In this document: one piece after another, positions 11,401 to 23,247 of the stretch
Position numbering within the stretch: position 1 is the stretch's first letter
Layout: each line of letters opens with the position of its first letter
NCBI RefSeq assembly: GCF_001704415.2
Contig: NC_030822.1
Span: forward strand, 52,817,345-52,881,344
Reading direction: 5' to 3'
Length of the DNA: 64,000 nucleotides
DNA from: Capra hircus
Taxonomy: Eukaryota > Chordata > Mammalia > Artiodactyla > Bovidae
Notes under the pieces: generated by a model
Databases searched by the model: none
What the model was told of the DNA's origin: nothing
Seen by the model: only the letters and a program-made list of their open reading frames with translations
Position numbers and translations under genes: made by a program

Positions 11401-14400
11401 CGGGCCTCCAGAGCCCCACCCCCAGCCTGGCCTGACCTCCCCTCCTTGGGAGAGACTTTCCCTGGGGCTTGGGGGAGGGGCGGTAAGGACATTCTGGTGC
11501 CCTGGGAGGAGAGGGGTGACTTCCTGGGTGTGGGGGTCTGTAGTACTGTCAGCCTCCTAAGTAAGGGCTGGCTCTCCCCATGGAGAAGGGGGAAGGTCCG
11601 GGTTCCCTGGGAGATGTCCCCCACCCTGCCTTGAGTGTGTGTGTTGGGGGGCCCCTGGGTCCCAAGGAGGGTCCCTGACCCGCTGCAGGCCCTTGCTGTC
11701 CTCCCACACCCTCTGCCCCGTAGCTTGAGGTCTGCCTCGGGGCTCTGCTAGCCGGCAGCCAAGGGGAACCAGCTGCCACTCTGCCGGGGAGAAGGTGGCC
11801 ACCACCGCCCCCAGGTAGGGGGAGGGGCCAGGCAGTCTCCCCTGTCGCCTTCTGACTTCTCCACTCCGCGGCTGGAGCAGAGGCCTCCCCTCCTCCGCCT
11901 CCTTTCCGCCCCGGGCCCTCCCTGCTGGGCCCTGGCCACCTGCCCCTCCTAACCTTGGTGTCCCCAGGGGCCGGGATGCCCTCTGTCCAAGTCCCTCCTC
12001 CCACAGGCTGGTGGCCCTGTGCTGGCCTGTCTTCCCCTCCCCCGCCCCTCCCCCCACCCCCAGCCTCAACTGAGAATGGCCCTGAATCCAGCATTTCCAG
12101 CATTTCGAAACCAGGATTGTTTTGAAATCCCTGAGCACTTCTCCACCCTCCTCTGACTCCCCTCCTCCCCACTAGCCCAGAATTTAGTGCTCTAATCTGG
12201 CTTCATGCTGTGCATTGCCTGGGTGTGTGTGAGAGAGAGAGAGTTTGTGCTAGCACAGGGCCATGTGCACACTACTCAGTGTCTGTGTGTGTGCGTGTAT
12301 ATTCCAAAGTGGGTCTACCTTCTGTCAGCAGTTCTGTGTGACCGGCCGACGTCATTTGTGTTTCCTGGGCCCCCTTGGGCGTTCTCTATGAGTGTGGGCA
12401 CCTCTGTGGGTCTGAAGGAGTCAGTTTTGGAGAGTTTGTGTTAAAGAGGTATCTTGGATGTGTGTGTTTGGGGGTTGTGTCTGTTTCTCTCTCAGGTACA
12501 CATGTCTGAGAGTATCTGAGAAGTGTGTGTGCCTGGGGTTGTCTTTGATGCATGTGTGTGTGCACACGCGCACACTCTGTGCACTCTGTTCCCGCCTCTT
12601 TCCTCCTCCCTTGGAACATGTCTGGGGGTGTAGCCACAGGTCTCCCCACGGCTCCCTGGGACATGAAGTCCTCTGTCCTTTGAAAGGGAGGTTTCCTGGA
12701 GGGAGGCCAAGGCTTCTGGCAATTCTGTGGTCCTTGGAGAGAAAGTGCGCAGTGGGGAGACTTTGGGATAAACTGTCCCCAGGGCTGGACTCTCCTCCTC
12801 TGCCCTCCCCAGACACCCCACATCTCAAGGGGTCTGATGCTCCCAGTCCATCCTCTTCTTGTCCTGGTGCTATCCTGGGGCTGTGACAGAGAGGCCCAGT
12901 GCTCTTCAGAAAGGGATGGGGGAAGGGACTTAACCCCCACCCCCTGCCCCCGCCCCTGGGGTGGCTCGCTTCATTGAAGGCAAGAAACAGTCTGCCTCAC
13001 CAGACCTGGGAGCTTTCAGAAAAGTTGACTTTGCTCGTTAGGGGCAGACAGCAAAACAAAACAAGACACTCATGTTTCCAGCCTAAGCAGAAGACAGAGG
13101 GGCCTGGTCTCTTGGGGGGTTATACCACCCCAAAAATATGAAGCATTGGCTGTGGGGCCAGCTGCCATTGTAGCCTTGACCCTGAGAAGTCCTTCTTGTT
13201 CTACAGTCCTTTATCGTGTTCTGCAGGATGAGGGGTTGTTAGGAGGAGCTTTATTTCCTTTTTTTTTTTTTTTGCCAAAGCTAAGATTGTGATGGTCATG
13301 TCTGCATGGGATACAGGCACTTGGAACCCTGATGCCTCGCTATGACTCAGTTTCCCATCCTGGGACCTCAGGCTATAATTGACGACTTTCTTCTAGAAGC
13401 ACTTGTAGCAAGTCAGTGAAGAAGGGGGCTGGGGCAGGGGCTGGTTGTCAGAGTCTACGGCCTATGGAGACAGCAGCAGAGGTGGGCAGAGACAGAAGCT
13501 GTCTCCTTCTAGCCCGGCTTCCCATGGCCTCTGGTCCCAGGACGCGGTGGGAGGAGGGGAGGGGTAAAGGCACAGGTTGGTACAGTGCTCAGTGACCCAG
13601 CAGGGGGAGGGCCTTGGCAAGGAATCTTCAGTTTGTTTCTCAATCTCTGTCTCTGAGACCTGCACACGCACGTCACTGCAGATACCTTCAGGAGATGAGC
13701 CCAGAAAAGTCACCCAGGTGATGGTAGGACAGGGCGGTACCAGATGGGGACAGGTGGTACCATGTTCTGGCAGGCATGCCATGCTTGCCCCCTAGAATGG
13801 GCAGTTGGGCCCAGCAGGAGGTCCCCTTTCCAATTCCCCTGTCCTGGGCCTGGGCACACCACAGCCTGGAGAGGGTTAAGTCTGGTTGGCAGGGACAGCG
13901 CCCCCCCCCCCCACCCAGTGCAGTGAGAGAGAGGGAGGGGTAGTTAGCAGCTTGCTCTAGTTGGCTTCTCTCCCAGAATTCTTCGGAAAAGAACTCCCCT
14001 TTGACCCCCAGTACAAACTGAGCCGAGCCACCAGCCTCCCTCCCGCCCGCCTGCCTGTGGGAGCTTCACCCAGCCCCCTCCTACTGAACTGCTAAGCCTG
14101 ATTCTCTCCCTCCAGGCCCTCCCAGCTAGGCCCAGTCCCCAGGACTCGAGTCTTCCGGGGACAAGGGAGACCACACAGGGACAGAGGACCCACACCATTC
14201 TTTTCCCTGACACAGGATAACCCCGGGGTGGTGGGTGCTGGAAGCTGGGGTCCTCAGGCCAGGACGAGGGAATCCTGCCCACCCCACCCCCGACCCTGGG
14301 GCTGAGCCCTAAGGCATCTCCAGGGCCTTCTCCTTTCCTGCTTCCAGGGGAGGGAGGGGGAGCTGTGCGGTGGGGCGGCTGGGTCAGGCCTGGCTCCCGG

Positions 14401-14582
14401 CCAATCCACAGAAGTCGTGGAGGGGGGGTGGTGTCCGAGTAGCTCAGGGACTTCCTGGAGCTACAAGCCTGTCTGTGTACATGCCTAGTGGTGTGCGTGC
14501 TGGGGGTGGGGCTGGGGTTCTGGGAGGAGCAGGGGTAGAGATTGCTGGCCCGGGGCTTCGAGCTGTGACCCTCTCTCCACAG
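8433..14582 (+). other. BCL9L: BCL9L intron in the 5' UTR, first part
   Basis: About 6.1 kb of GC-rich sequence without a recognisable ruminant SINE or LINE. I see no coding exon. Small features are a GA run near 12232, TG-rich runs at 12280-12560 and a poly-T run at 13257-13274. Long open frames here have proline/glycine/arginine-rich translations typical of GC-rich non-coding DNA. Confidence 0.5.
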
Positions 14583-14638
14583 GGAGCCCCAGCCCCGGTC
14601 ACACCCTTGAGCCCGAGCCCGACACGCGTTATCCCGAG
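14583..14638 (+). other. BCL9L: Candidate BCL9L non-coding exon 2
   Basis: A 56-nt segment is flanked by a good acceptor ('ccctctctccacag' ending at 14582) and a good donor ('gaggtgagag', GT at 14639-14640). It contains no ATG, as expected for a 5' UTR exon, and holds several CpGs in a CpG-poor neighbourhood. It is an intronic false exon if transcripts do not include it. Confidence 0.45.
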
Positions 14639-15069
14639 GTGAGAGGTCTGTGTGCCTGTGTGTGTCCCCACACCCTCCGCGCTCAGCTCTGCCTGCCTCT
14701 GCCGGAGCCTCCTGCTTGGCTTTTTGTCTTGGGCGCCCTCCTCCTGGCTCTCTGCCCCTACTTCTCCTTTCATTCTCCTCCCCCAGAGGAGGGGTTGCTG
14801 ACAGCTTACAACCTGGGACCCAGTGGGGATGGGGGCGGGGCCTGGGCAGGAAGGGTTAAAGCGCTGAAGCCGCAGCTCCAGTGAAAGTCCCAGCTGGGGT
14901 GGGTGGTAGGGAGCCCCAGCCCAGTCACCCCTGGAGGGCAAGGTATGGTTTCCTTCCTGGTCATCCCAAGGGCCTGCTACCCGCTGCCTGCTGGCTTTGG
15001 CCTGAGCTGGCTGAGTCAAAGCCAGGACGGCCACCAGCCACGGTAATGTGGTTTCTGCCCTGGCCCCTA

Positions 15070-15109
<40 letters not shown>
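15070..15109. repeat. (CA)n microsatellite
   Basis: About 20 CA units, followed by 'cgcacgcacgcacgc'-type variants and then a CCCT-rich stretch up to about 15205, in a BCL9L 5' UTR intron. Confidence 0.95.
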
Positions 15110-15110
<1 letters not shown>

Positions 15111-15867
15111 TCATGCGCACGCACGCACGCATGCACACGCACCCTTTCTCCCTACTGCCACCCCACCCCCTCCTTCCCTCCTCCCTCCCTCCCTCCCCTC
15201 CTTCCTTACTTAGCAACAACTCCCTGAATTCACAACAAACATGCCTGTAGGATCCCAGACTAGGGAAAGCTGGAGAAAGTACAGATCTAGGAGGAGGCAC
15301 TTCTAGACTGTCCTCAGGAGGGAAGGGCTTCGAATCCCCCCACCCTCCTTGTTGGAGGCAACCACCCGCCAGGGACGGGGAGGAAAGTGGTCCTGCTTCC
15401 AATCAGGCAGTGAAAACACTGAGGGGCAGTGGCCAGGTGTGGCCGAGAGGTTGGGGGGCAGGGCTGAGACTCCACCCATCACTAGTGGAGTCCCACTTGA
15501 CTTTTGACCCCCACCTGCGAAGTGGGAGGGGCCACAGACTCCTGCCCCTGGGCCTCTCAGCAGGGGCCTGTGCTATTGTCATGGTAACCTGCCGGGCTCC
15601 CTCCCCAGACTCTGAGGGACCAGGATGGGTGACGTGTGGGTGGGGCTGGGGTGGCCCGAGAACTTTACTCTCAGCCCCAGCGGGCCAGGCACCTGTGTTG
15701 AGGGGGCAGGGAGTTGTGGCCTCTCTTTGATCTTGTCCCTGGGTAGGAACTGTGGCCTCTGGCTAGGACCTGGTGTGCATCAGGTTTGGAGGGAGTCTGG
15801 AATGAGGGAGTGAGGCACCATTCTTTCGTCACAGCACAGAGGGCTTCTGCCAGGGTGAACTTGTATT

Positions 15868-16095
15868 GTGAAATGGTTAAGAGCAAATGGCTGGAGTATC
15901 TGGGTGCAAATCCTGACTCTTCTAAGTTTGGACTGTCTGCCTTAGGCAGTGTCCCTGTGCCTCAGTTTTCTTATCTGTAAAGTGGGGATAAAAGACTTTT
16001 CTTGTAGAGTACTAAATTAGAGAATTAGATAATGCTTGTGATTACCAGCTTGATATTACAAAGTAAATGCTCAATAAATATTAGAGATTTTCCTA
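15868..16095 (+). repeat. MIR SINE
   Basis: The order 'gaaatggttaagagcaaatg', 'gggtgcaaatcctgactctt', 'cctcagttttcttatctgta', 'gggataaaag' and 'gctcaataaatatta' follows the MIR consensus well. Confidence 0.75.
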
Positions 16096-17912
16096 ATTAT
16101 TATTAGTCATAGGAACTCCTGATCCTCCCAGAGGCTTTAGCAGGGAGAGATGGGCGTGGGGAAGAAACAGCCTTTCCAATCCTTGAGACTCCTAGATTCT
16201 AATACCCTTCCAGATCCACCTTCTTGCTGCCTCAGTTTCCCCACTGCTGATGCTGGCAGGCATCATGATTGCAAGTTTGGGGAATAGCTGTGGGTCTCGA
16301 GAAGGGTCTGAGGGCTTACGGCCTGCCTGCCTCCCCATCGCCCAGCACTTCTCAGGGCTGAACCCCTCCTCCCACAGGCTATTAGCTCAGATCAGCTTCA
16401 CCACCCCTCCCACCATCCCATCTCCTGCTGCTCTGTTCCTTTACCAGGCTGAACAGCCATTAAGACACTCTGTCCTTCAGTGGCTTAAATGGCTGCCTCC
16501 TCTCTTTCCTGGCCTAAGGGGTCTGGGACCTTCCTTGGAGAGAAGAGTAGCAGGGAGGAGCTGTGACATGGATGGCAGCTGTCAGGCCTGCCTTGGGGCC
16601 CAGGGTCTACTGGATTCCTTATACCCTGCCTGGGCATTTTCCCTGAGGGTGGCAGGGCAATGCCAAGGTCTATGATATGTGTAGAAGCCCAGATGGGCAG
16701 GCCCAGCACCTGCCGCACACAGATGGCCAGGAAGTCCATTCTGAAGCCCAGAGGAGGGCTGGGGTCATATCAGCATCCAGAGGACACCCCCGGAACCCTT
16801 TCCTCTGCTGCATGGGTGCATGTGGGCAGGGCTGAGAAACGTTCTGTTTCAACCCTGTGTGCCCTGGGGCAGGCCAGGGGAGAATGCTGAGTGACTCTGG
16901 GTGACCAAGGCTCCCAAAGGCCCTGGGATGACAGCAGGATGATGGACGGGCTAAGGCTTGGGAACTTCTGGGTGAGGATCCCAGGTCGGGGTAGCAGGCA
17001 TGCCCACCAGGAGGAAAACTCTGCAGACAGGTGGTTTGGTCTTCTCAGGAGTAAAAGTGATCAGATGTGGCAGAGTGCCTGGGATTCCAGGACTCCTAGG
17101 GACCTTCTCTGGCCTGGTACTAAGGGGGGTGGGCTGGAGCCCCTGGCTCTACTCACCACTTCTTTCTGGGAACAGAGGGATCTCCTCGCTTCTATGGGCC
17201 TGGGAGTGAGGCATCAGTGTTGGCCTGAGCCATGCCTGACTGCTGGGCCGGCCATGCCGCCTTTGCCCAGCCCCTGGGGCCTGTTCCTTGGGCAGGCTGG
17301 GGCTATTTTTGGGATCGGGCTGGGGCTCTGGGGCTGGTTTCAGATGTTCCAATGTGAACAGGAGAAAATGGGAACAGATGGCTGGAGGGTTCCAATCAGT
17401 GGGTCCTGCTGGGAGCAGGTTATTTTTAGGGCCTTGTTAACCCTTTGGGGGCTACGGAGCCACCCCAAGAGGGACAGCCCTCTCTAGCTGAGAAGAGGAT
17501 AGGTCTTCTCTCTAGACCTCTACTTTCAGAACTGCGTGTCCCAGTTGCTCTTCTTACCTTCTCAGACCCTCCACTCTTTAAAGAGGCCCATGGCAACGAA
17601 GTAGGCTCCTGCTTCCTCCCAGCCTAGACCCTGCAGGGAGACTGCCAAGGGGTGGGGGTGGCTGGTGGAGGGGATGTGGCCACTGTTGAAAGGAAACTCC
17701 CCTTTGCTTTTTTCCTGCTGTCTCCTGAGACAGCCTTATGGCTAAGAGAGTGGATAACTGCTCTCTGGATTCATGCTCTGGGTTTGAATGTTGATAAACC
17801 CAGTGAGGCCCAGAGGAGTCCTCGCCGAGGGACCTGACCTCTGTGAGGACGGAGGAGGAGCCAAGTTTTTGTACTTGATACCACTGAGATGATGCCTGTG
17901 GGCCCGATGTCT

Positions 17913-18110
17913 TGAAAGTCATTCAGTCATGTCCGACTCTTTGTGACCCTATCAACTATAGCCTGCCAGGCTTCTCTGTTCATGGAGTTCTCCAGGCAAG
18001 AATACTGGAGTGGGTAATCATTCCCTTCTGCAGGGGATCACCCTAACCCAAGGATCAAGCCCAGGTCTCCTGCGTTGCAGGCAGATCCTTTATCGACTGA
18101 GCTATCAAGA
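17913..18110 (-). repeat. Bov-tA type SINE
   Basis: An inverted element: 'gtcatgtccgactctttgtg', 'aagaatactggagtgggtaa', 'tctcctgcgttgcaggcag', then the degraded head near 18105. Confidence 0.9.
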
Positions 18111-18234
18111 GCAAATCTCTCGACAGTGCCCATCTTTACCAAATGCCCATGGATTTGGGCGCCATGTAGGGGGCAAATAAGGGGGCATCATGGCCCAAGG
18201 TGGTTTGTTGAGGGCTATGTCACAGGCATTCTGT

Positions 18235-18320
18235 TGGCTAGTTTCGCTATTAGCATCTCACTTGATATATTGATCCTCATTTTGCAGATGAGGAAACTGA
18301 GGCTCTAAGGGCTGAAGGGA
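18235..18320 (+). repeat. MIR or L2 fragment
   Basis: It contains 'cattttgcagatgaggaaac' and 'tgaggctctaagg', a common MIR/L2 core. Too short to assign further. Confidence 0.4.
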
Positions 18321-21300
18321 CGGATAAAGTCCTGTCATTCAGAGGGGGTCGGATGTGATTGGCAACCTTGTCAGCCTGACTGCAAACCCACCGCTCATTC
18401 CACCGCATCACTCATACTGCCCGCCGTGTCCTGGCCCCAGAGGGCAGCTAGGCTGCCAGGGCTGGGCCTCCTCGGGGAGCAGGTCTGAAATGAGCGTAGG
18501 AACTGAGGCCTGGGGGCAGGGGACCCTGCCTGTCACCACTCTCACAATCCCCTAAGCCCTTGTGCCCTGAGGGTGCCAGGACTGACACCAGAAACCCCAT
18601 TTGGCCTTCCTGTCTTCCCTGCAGGAGGATCACAGGCACACATCCTGTCTCGTCAGCCCCCACCCCCACCCCGTCCTGGCCCACATGCCCCTGCTTCCTG
18701 TAGGGTCATGGCAGTCTGGATGGCAACGTGGGCAGAGCTGGAGGGCTCTCCAGGTGCTGCTGGTGCCAGGAGTCTGGGCCTGGCCGGCGAGGTGAGGGCT
18801 GGGAGGATGTCTCTGTCGCTGGCAGCACCTGGGGGAGAGAGCCGGCGGGCAGGCGGGCTCTGGGTGAGGCCCCGCCCCTGGTGCGCTGCCTGTGCCAGCA
18901 GTCTGCCCGCACTCCACAGCTCCCACAATGGCCCCATTGTTCCCAGCCGCCAGGCAGTTTGGAGGAGGTTCCTGGGCCACCCCTAATCCCCCCCAAAAAA
19001 AGGGTCCGATTAACCCCTTGGGGGATAGAGGCCAGGTGAGGTTCCCCAGGGAGCTACCCTGTCCATTCCTCTCTTCTGGGGATCCAGGCTGGGGATGCCA
19101 CCTCCTACCACGTGTCCGCAGCAACAGGGCACCTGGAGAGCCCGGGGTCCCCTACAGGGGAGGGAGTAGCCCCTAGACCCTCTCCCACCCCCACGGTGGT
19201 GCAGGTGCCAGGGGGCAGGAAGTGCCAGAGGGGTGGCAGGCGGAGACCAGATATATTTGGGCCGGTGGGGCTAATTCCAGCCACCACCTCCTGCCCTACT
19301 GGCTCCTGAGCGCCTTTCCTTCCTGTGAAACCAGAGCTGGGTTGGGCCTAGCTCAGGATTTCGGTGGATTTAAAGAGGCAGCACCCTCCCTGGCAGCCCG
19401 GCTTCCTCTCCCCCTCCCCAGGTGGGGTCTGGGGCTGAGAGAAGGCTGGAGAGCCTCTGCCCCTCCCTTGCCCCGGGCTAACCCCTGGCCCTTGCCCCCG
19501 CTGGGGTACCATGCTTTTGGCACTCCTTTCTCCCAGAGCTTTGAGCGGGTGGGGTGGGCGGGGGTGGGCTGTGGTTTCCTGTGTTGGCTGTTTGTGCCTG
19601 GCCCAGAGTGCCCGCCGCCTGCCTGGGCTTCCTGCCCTGTCTTGTTTCCTTGTGCCCCCCACCTCCTCCCCCGCCTCCCCCCTGGGGGGAGGGAGCAGCC
19701 AGGGATTGGGCAGTAGCCTTTGGGGGCACCCCACTGCCAGGCTATGACTGCTTATTGAGGCCTGGCCACAGGGGCCCTGGCTACGGGAGCCAAGTGAGGC
19801 GACCTCCAGCTTGTCTAAGCAATGCTGCTTAGCCTGGTGGTCCCCACAAGGGCAGAATCCACCGCTCACCCCGAAGCACCCTTCAAAGACCCCAGACTGG
19901 AGGGTCTGGGGCCAGGAATTTCCGCGTCCCAGCAGGGCTGGGGTTGCCAGACATCACCCTGGGGCTGCAGGTGGGGTGGGGCTGGAAACTCCCAGACAAA
20001 AATGGTTGATTTGCATGGTCTCCTTTGGCAGGAGGTGGGGGGAAGTGGGGAGAGCTGCTAGGAACCAGGGTGAGGGGAAGGTCCCCCAACCCTGGAAGTC
20101 CCCACACAGAGGGTCCCCAGCAACACCTTGGTTCTTGAGCAGATTTCCTGCTGGGCGAGGAATCCTTGACCTCCCCACCCCCGCTGAGTCACCATCTCAG
20201 GAAGAGGAAGTGACCTGGGTGATAGAGGAGAGCTTCTAGGGACCCTGGAGAAAGGGGACTCAGGACCTCGTTGTCTTGGGGCCTGCCTCTCCCTAGGTCA
20301 GTGGCCGAGGATCCCACCCCTAATACTCCCAGCAGGTCTCTGTTCTTTCAGCCACACAGGGTTCCTAGCTGCCCATTTCCTCTCTAGGGGTGTCTGCCCA
20401 CTGCCTATGGAAGCATGGACCCTCCAAGCAGTGTTCTCAGTGCCCCTTTGAGGTGGTTTTGAGCTGGGCTTTGAGACTGGTGTGCTGGTAGGCAAATCAA
20501 GCAGAGGCTCCCAAGCTGGGAGCTGCTAAACAGAGGCAAGTGGCCATGCTGTGTGCTATACCTGTGGCAGTTCTGTGCTGAGCAGGGAGCTGGCCTGTCC
20601 CACCTGGAGGCCCTGGGCATCCATCAAAGCCTTCCTGGTCTCCCTCCCCCAGCTGAGGTCAGGTCCACTTTGACCAATAGGTCACTGCTTCTCCCCTGCT
20701 CCCGGCCCTGCCTGACCCTCAGCGTTGCACCGGGAGGGCAAGATCTCAGGCAGGCTTTGTCTCAGCAGCCTCCTGGGCTCCATTTTTATGGGTCTGCTCC
20801 TGGCCTTTCACTCAGGTGACTGTCACCTGCTTCGTTTGTGAGCATGTCACTGCTCCCCACCCCACCCCATCCCCTAAGAGGAGTCCAGGTCTGTGTTCGA
20901 AGAGCTGCATCCCTTTCACCCGTCTCAGGGGGCTCCTGGCCTGGTGCCAAAAAGCTCCCCTCACTTTGTTTGTTTGTTCCTGCCTCCATCGCCAAGGCTT
21001 TCCAGGTCTCTTCGGGGGACTCTAAGTACATAGAGAAGGAGGGTCTCTGTGATCTGGGGCGGGCTGCTGAGGGGCAAAAGGGGGAGGTGTGAGATGGGAA
21101 AGTCCTGACTCATCTGTACTTGACTCAGCTCGTCCTGCTGGGTGGGATCGAGGGGGTGGAGTCCTAGAGGGGAGGGCGACTGGAAGATTCTTCTGGAGAG
21201 GAGCCTTGGCCCCACTGGTTACCCTGGACAGGATGAATTTTCTAACAGCCCCTTCCCAAGTTACTAAATGCCCCGGTATTTGAAGCTGTAAACAGAGGAA

Positions 21301-22079
21301 AGTGGGTAGCCTTTGCCCTGCTGGAAGCCAGTCTGTCTGATGCAGGCACAGACAAGGCGTCATGACTGGAGGGGAGGACACTGCGGTGTAGGGGAAACAC
21401 CGGCAGAACAGGGTCTTGGTAGGCCTCTGTAATGGTCTTGCGACCCAGGGGCCTCTGACTTCTTTCTCCCAGATCTCAGTTTCCTCATTGTGAAATGGGG
21501 ATAGAAATACTGCCGTGGCAGGTGGTTGGTAGTTTTGAGGATCAGCGAGGTGGGGAAAGGGGAAGCCTGGGACACATGTCAGTCATGGGCCTGCCCCTAA
21601 GCCCAGGTGCCCTCCGGCTCTCCCCACCTCACCTCTCCCCCAACGTGATGCAAGCCTGGGGACTGGCCGCCGGCTGCTGTTCAGCCAGGCCTGGAACCGG
21701 AGGAATCTTCCGCTGAGAAGGCCAGTGTGCCCTGGGGTTAAGTTAGGGTGAGACTCCCACAGGGTCCCTGGTGTGGCCCCCTCGCCGCCCCCCAGGTCCC
21801 AGCTCGGCCTGCAGCAGCCCGCCAGGGAATGTGCCCCGGTGTCTGGCGGGGCCTGTTACCGGGACGGAGCTATAGGCCCAAGGCTCCTCCCCTCCCCCAC
21901 CCCTTCCTTGGATCTGCGGGAGGGGCGGGGGGACAGGACCGGGGGCAGTCGGGTGAGGCTTCCGTGTTTGTGTAAGTCTGCTGGTTGGTGTATCTCTGGC
22001 CCCGTGTGTGTTTCTTTGTCACTACCGGGCTCAGCTTTCTATGGCTCCCTTGTTGTCGGGCCTCAGTCTTTTCATCTGT

Positions 22080-22900
22080 TCAATGAGTCGACGCGCCCCC
22101 TCTCTGCCTTCTGGCCGCCTCTGGAAACGTGCGCCCCCGGTTATTTCTGCGCTCCTGCTTCGGCCAGCGCCTTCCTAGCGGTCCCGCACACCTCCGCGGG
22201 CCGGCGTTTGAGCGCGCCTCTAGTTTCCTGGGCTCCGTGCGTGTCTTTGTCTCCCTGTCCACGTGTGAGCTGCGAGTGTGTGTGTGTGAGTCCAGAGTTC
22301 GGGTGCTGGTGGGTCCCCGGGGCTCCTGCCTGGCGGCGCCCGGTGCAGACCTGCACCTCGGCCCCGCCGCGGCGCGCGCCCGGCCCCTCGCCGCACTTGG
22401 CCGTGGGTCTGTCGGGGCGGCGCGTGCGGGGCCGGGAGAGGCACGCTGCAGCCCTGCCCGTGGCCCGCTCCCCAGCTCGCTGGCTCTGTCGCTCGCTCGC
22501 TCTGCCTCTGCGCTCGGGCTCTGCCGGAGGGGGCGGGGTGGGGTGCCGGGGCGGGGGGAGGGGAGGCTCCTGCATTCTTGCGGTCGGGGAGGAATCTGAG
22601 CCAGCGTTACTGGTCTCCAGAAGAGCCCAGCTGCAGCCCCGAGGCCCCGCCAGGCCTCTCGCTGCCCGCCCGGGCCTGCTGGGATGGGCACAGGCTAGGC
22701 CTCGAGCTGGAGGCGGGGCATCGCCCCCACCTCCAGCCCCCTTCCCGCCCCGGCGCCCGGGGGCAGGGCGCAGCGCTGGGGCGGGGCGCCAGGGGTTCCC
22801 CCGCCCCCCTCCCCGGGTGAGGGGCGTGCCTGGGGGCGGGAGTCCCCCCCGCCCCCGGGGGCCTGACAGACCTCTCAGCCGCCCCACGCGGGCACCTTGG
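22080..22900. promoter_or_regulatory. Second CpG island, upstream of the BCL9L start-codon exon
   Basis: A very CpG-dense block with an extreme GC run (22740-22870) ends about 250 bp before the exon holding the BCL9L start codon. It may be an alternative BCL9L promoter: a strong donor at 22973 could join a first exon made here to the acceptor at 23145. It also spans a minus-strand hairpin resembling mir-4492. Promoter activity is inferred. Confidence 0.5.
22365..22451 (-). ncRNA. MIR4492: mir-4492-like hairpin, antisense to BCL9L
   Basis: Read on the minus strand, the segment starts CTGCAGCGTGC, passes through GACAGACCCACGG, and reaches GGGGCCGGGCGCGCGCC (22387 down to 22371). As I remember it, human miR-4492 is GGGGCUGGGCGCGCGCC and lies within the BCL9L locus. 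The putative mature arm then differs at one base, and the precursor flanks are also similar. Whether it is processed as a microRNA is doubtful in any species: it is short, GC-extreme and inside a CpG island. Confidence 0.55.
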
Positions 22901-22919
22901 CAACCTATCTTTTTAGTGA

Positions 22920-22972
22920 GTTCGGCCCCTGCGGCCCCGGGGGCCTTGCTAGAGACTGCAAGCTCCCTGAGG
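22920..22972 (+). other. Candidate alternative BCL9L first exon (3' end)
   Basis: The segment ends '...gctccctgagg' followed by the donor 'gtaagg' at 22973. Joining to the acceptor at 23145 would remove a 173-bp intron and give a short 5' UTR before the start codon. The 5' boundary is unknown. The call rests only on the donor and the CpG island next to it. Confidence 0.35.
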
Positions 22973-23145
22973 GTAAGGTGCGGGAGGGATGGATTCAGAC
23001 CCCGGCCTGGAATCCTTCCCGGCCGTTCCCACCCTACCCTGTCCAGTACCCTAGTCCCAGGGCTGCTGGGTCCTCCCGTCTCCCCTCCCCTCCTCGCACC
23101 CCCTCCCCAAGTCACAAGTTTTCTCTTTGGGGCTTGTTGCTGCAG

Positions 23146-23247
23146 TCCCTGCTCCAGTACCGAGTACCTGGCTGGGCCCTGGGCACGCACAGGGGCCGTA
23201 GCCCCACTGTGTGTGGGAGCCATGAGGATCCTGGCTAACAAGACAAG
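23146..23247 (+). CDS. BCL9L: BCL9L exon with the start codon (5' UTR plus 26 coding nt)
   Basis: Acceptor 'cttgttgctgcag' ends at 23145. ATG is at 23222. Eight codons and two bases (MRILANKT plus AG) precede the donor 'gtgtgtgg' at 23248. No ATG lies between the acceptor and the start codon. The 5' boundary is predicted; the coding part is firm because the next exon completes the known N-terminus. Confidence 0.8.

Larger units (their letters stand above)
14639..23145 (+). other. BCL9L: BCL9L intron in the 5' UTR, second part
   Basis: About 8.5 kb containing one MIR, one Bov-tA and, at the 3' end, a second CpG island with a hairpin on the opposite strand. Two A/T-core sites resembling MEF2 sites occur at about 17304 ('ctatttttgg') and 17421 ('ttatttttag'). 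No coding exon is recognised. Confidence 0.5.

Noticed and set aside
22141..23241. 366-codon open frame on the minus strand
   Set aside because: Antisense to the same CpG island with a composition-driven translation. No conserved motif.
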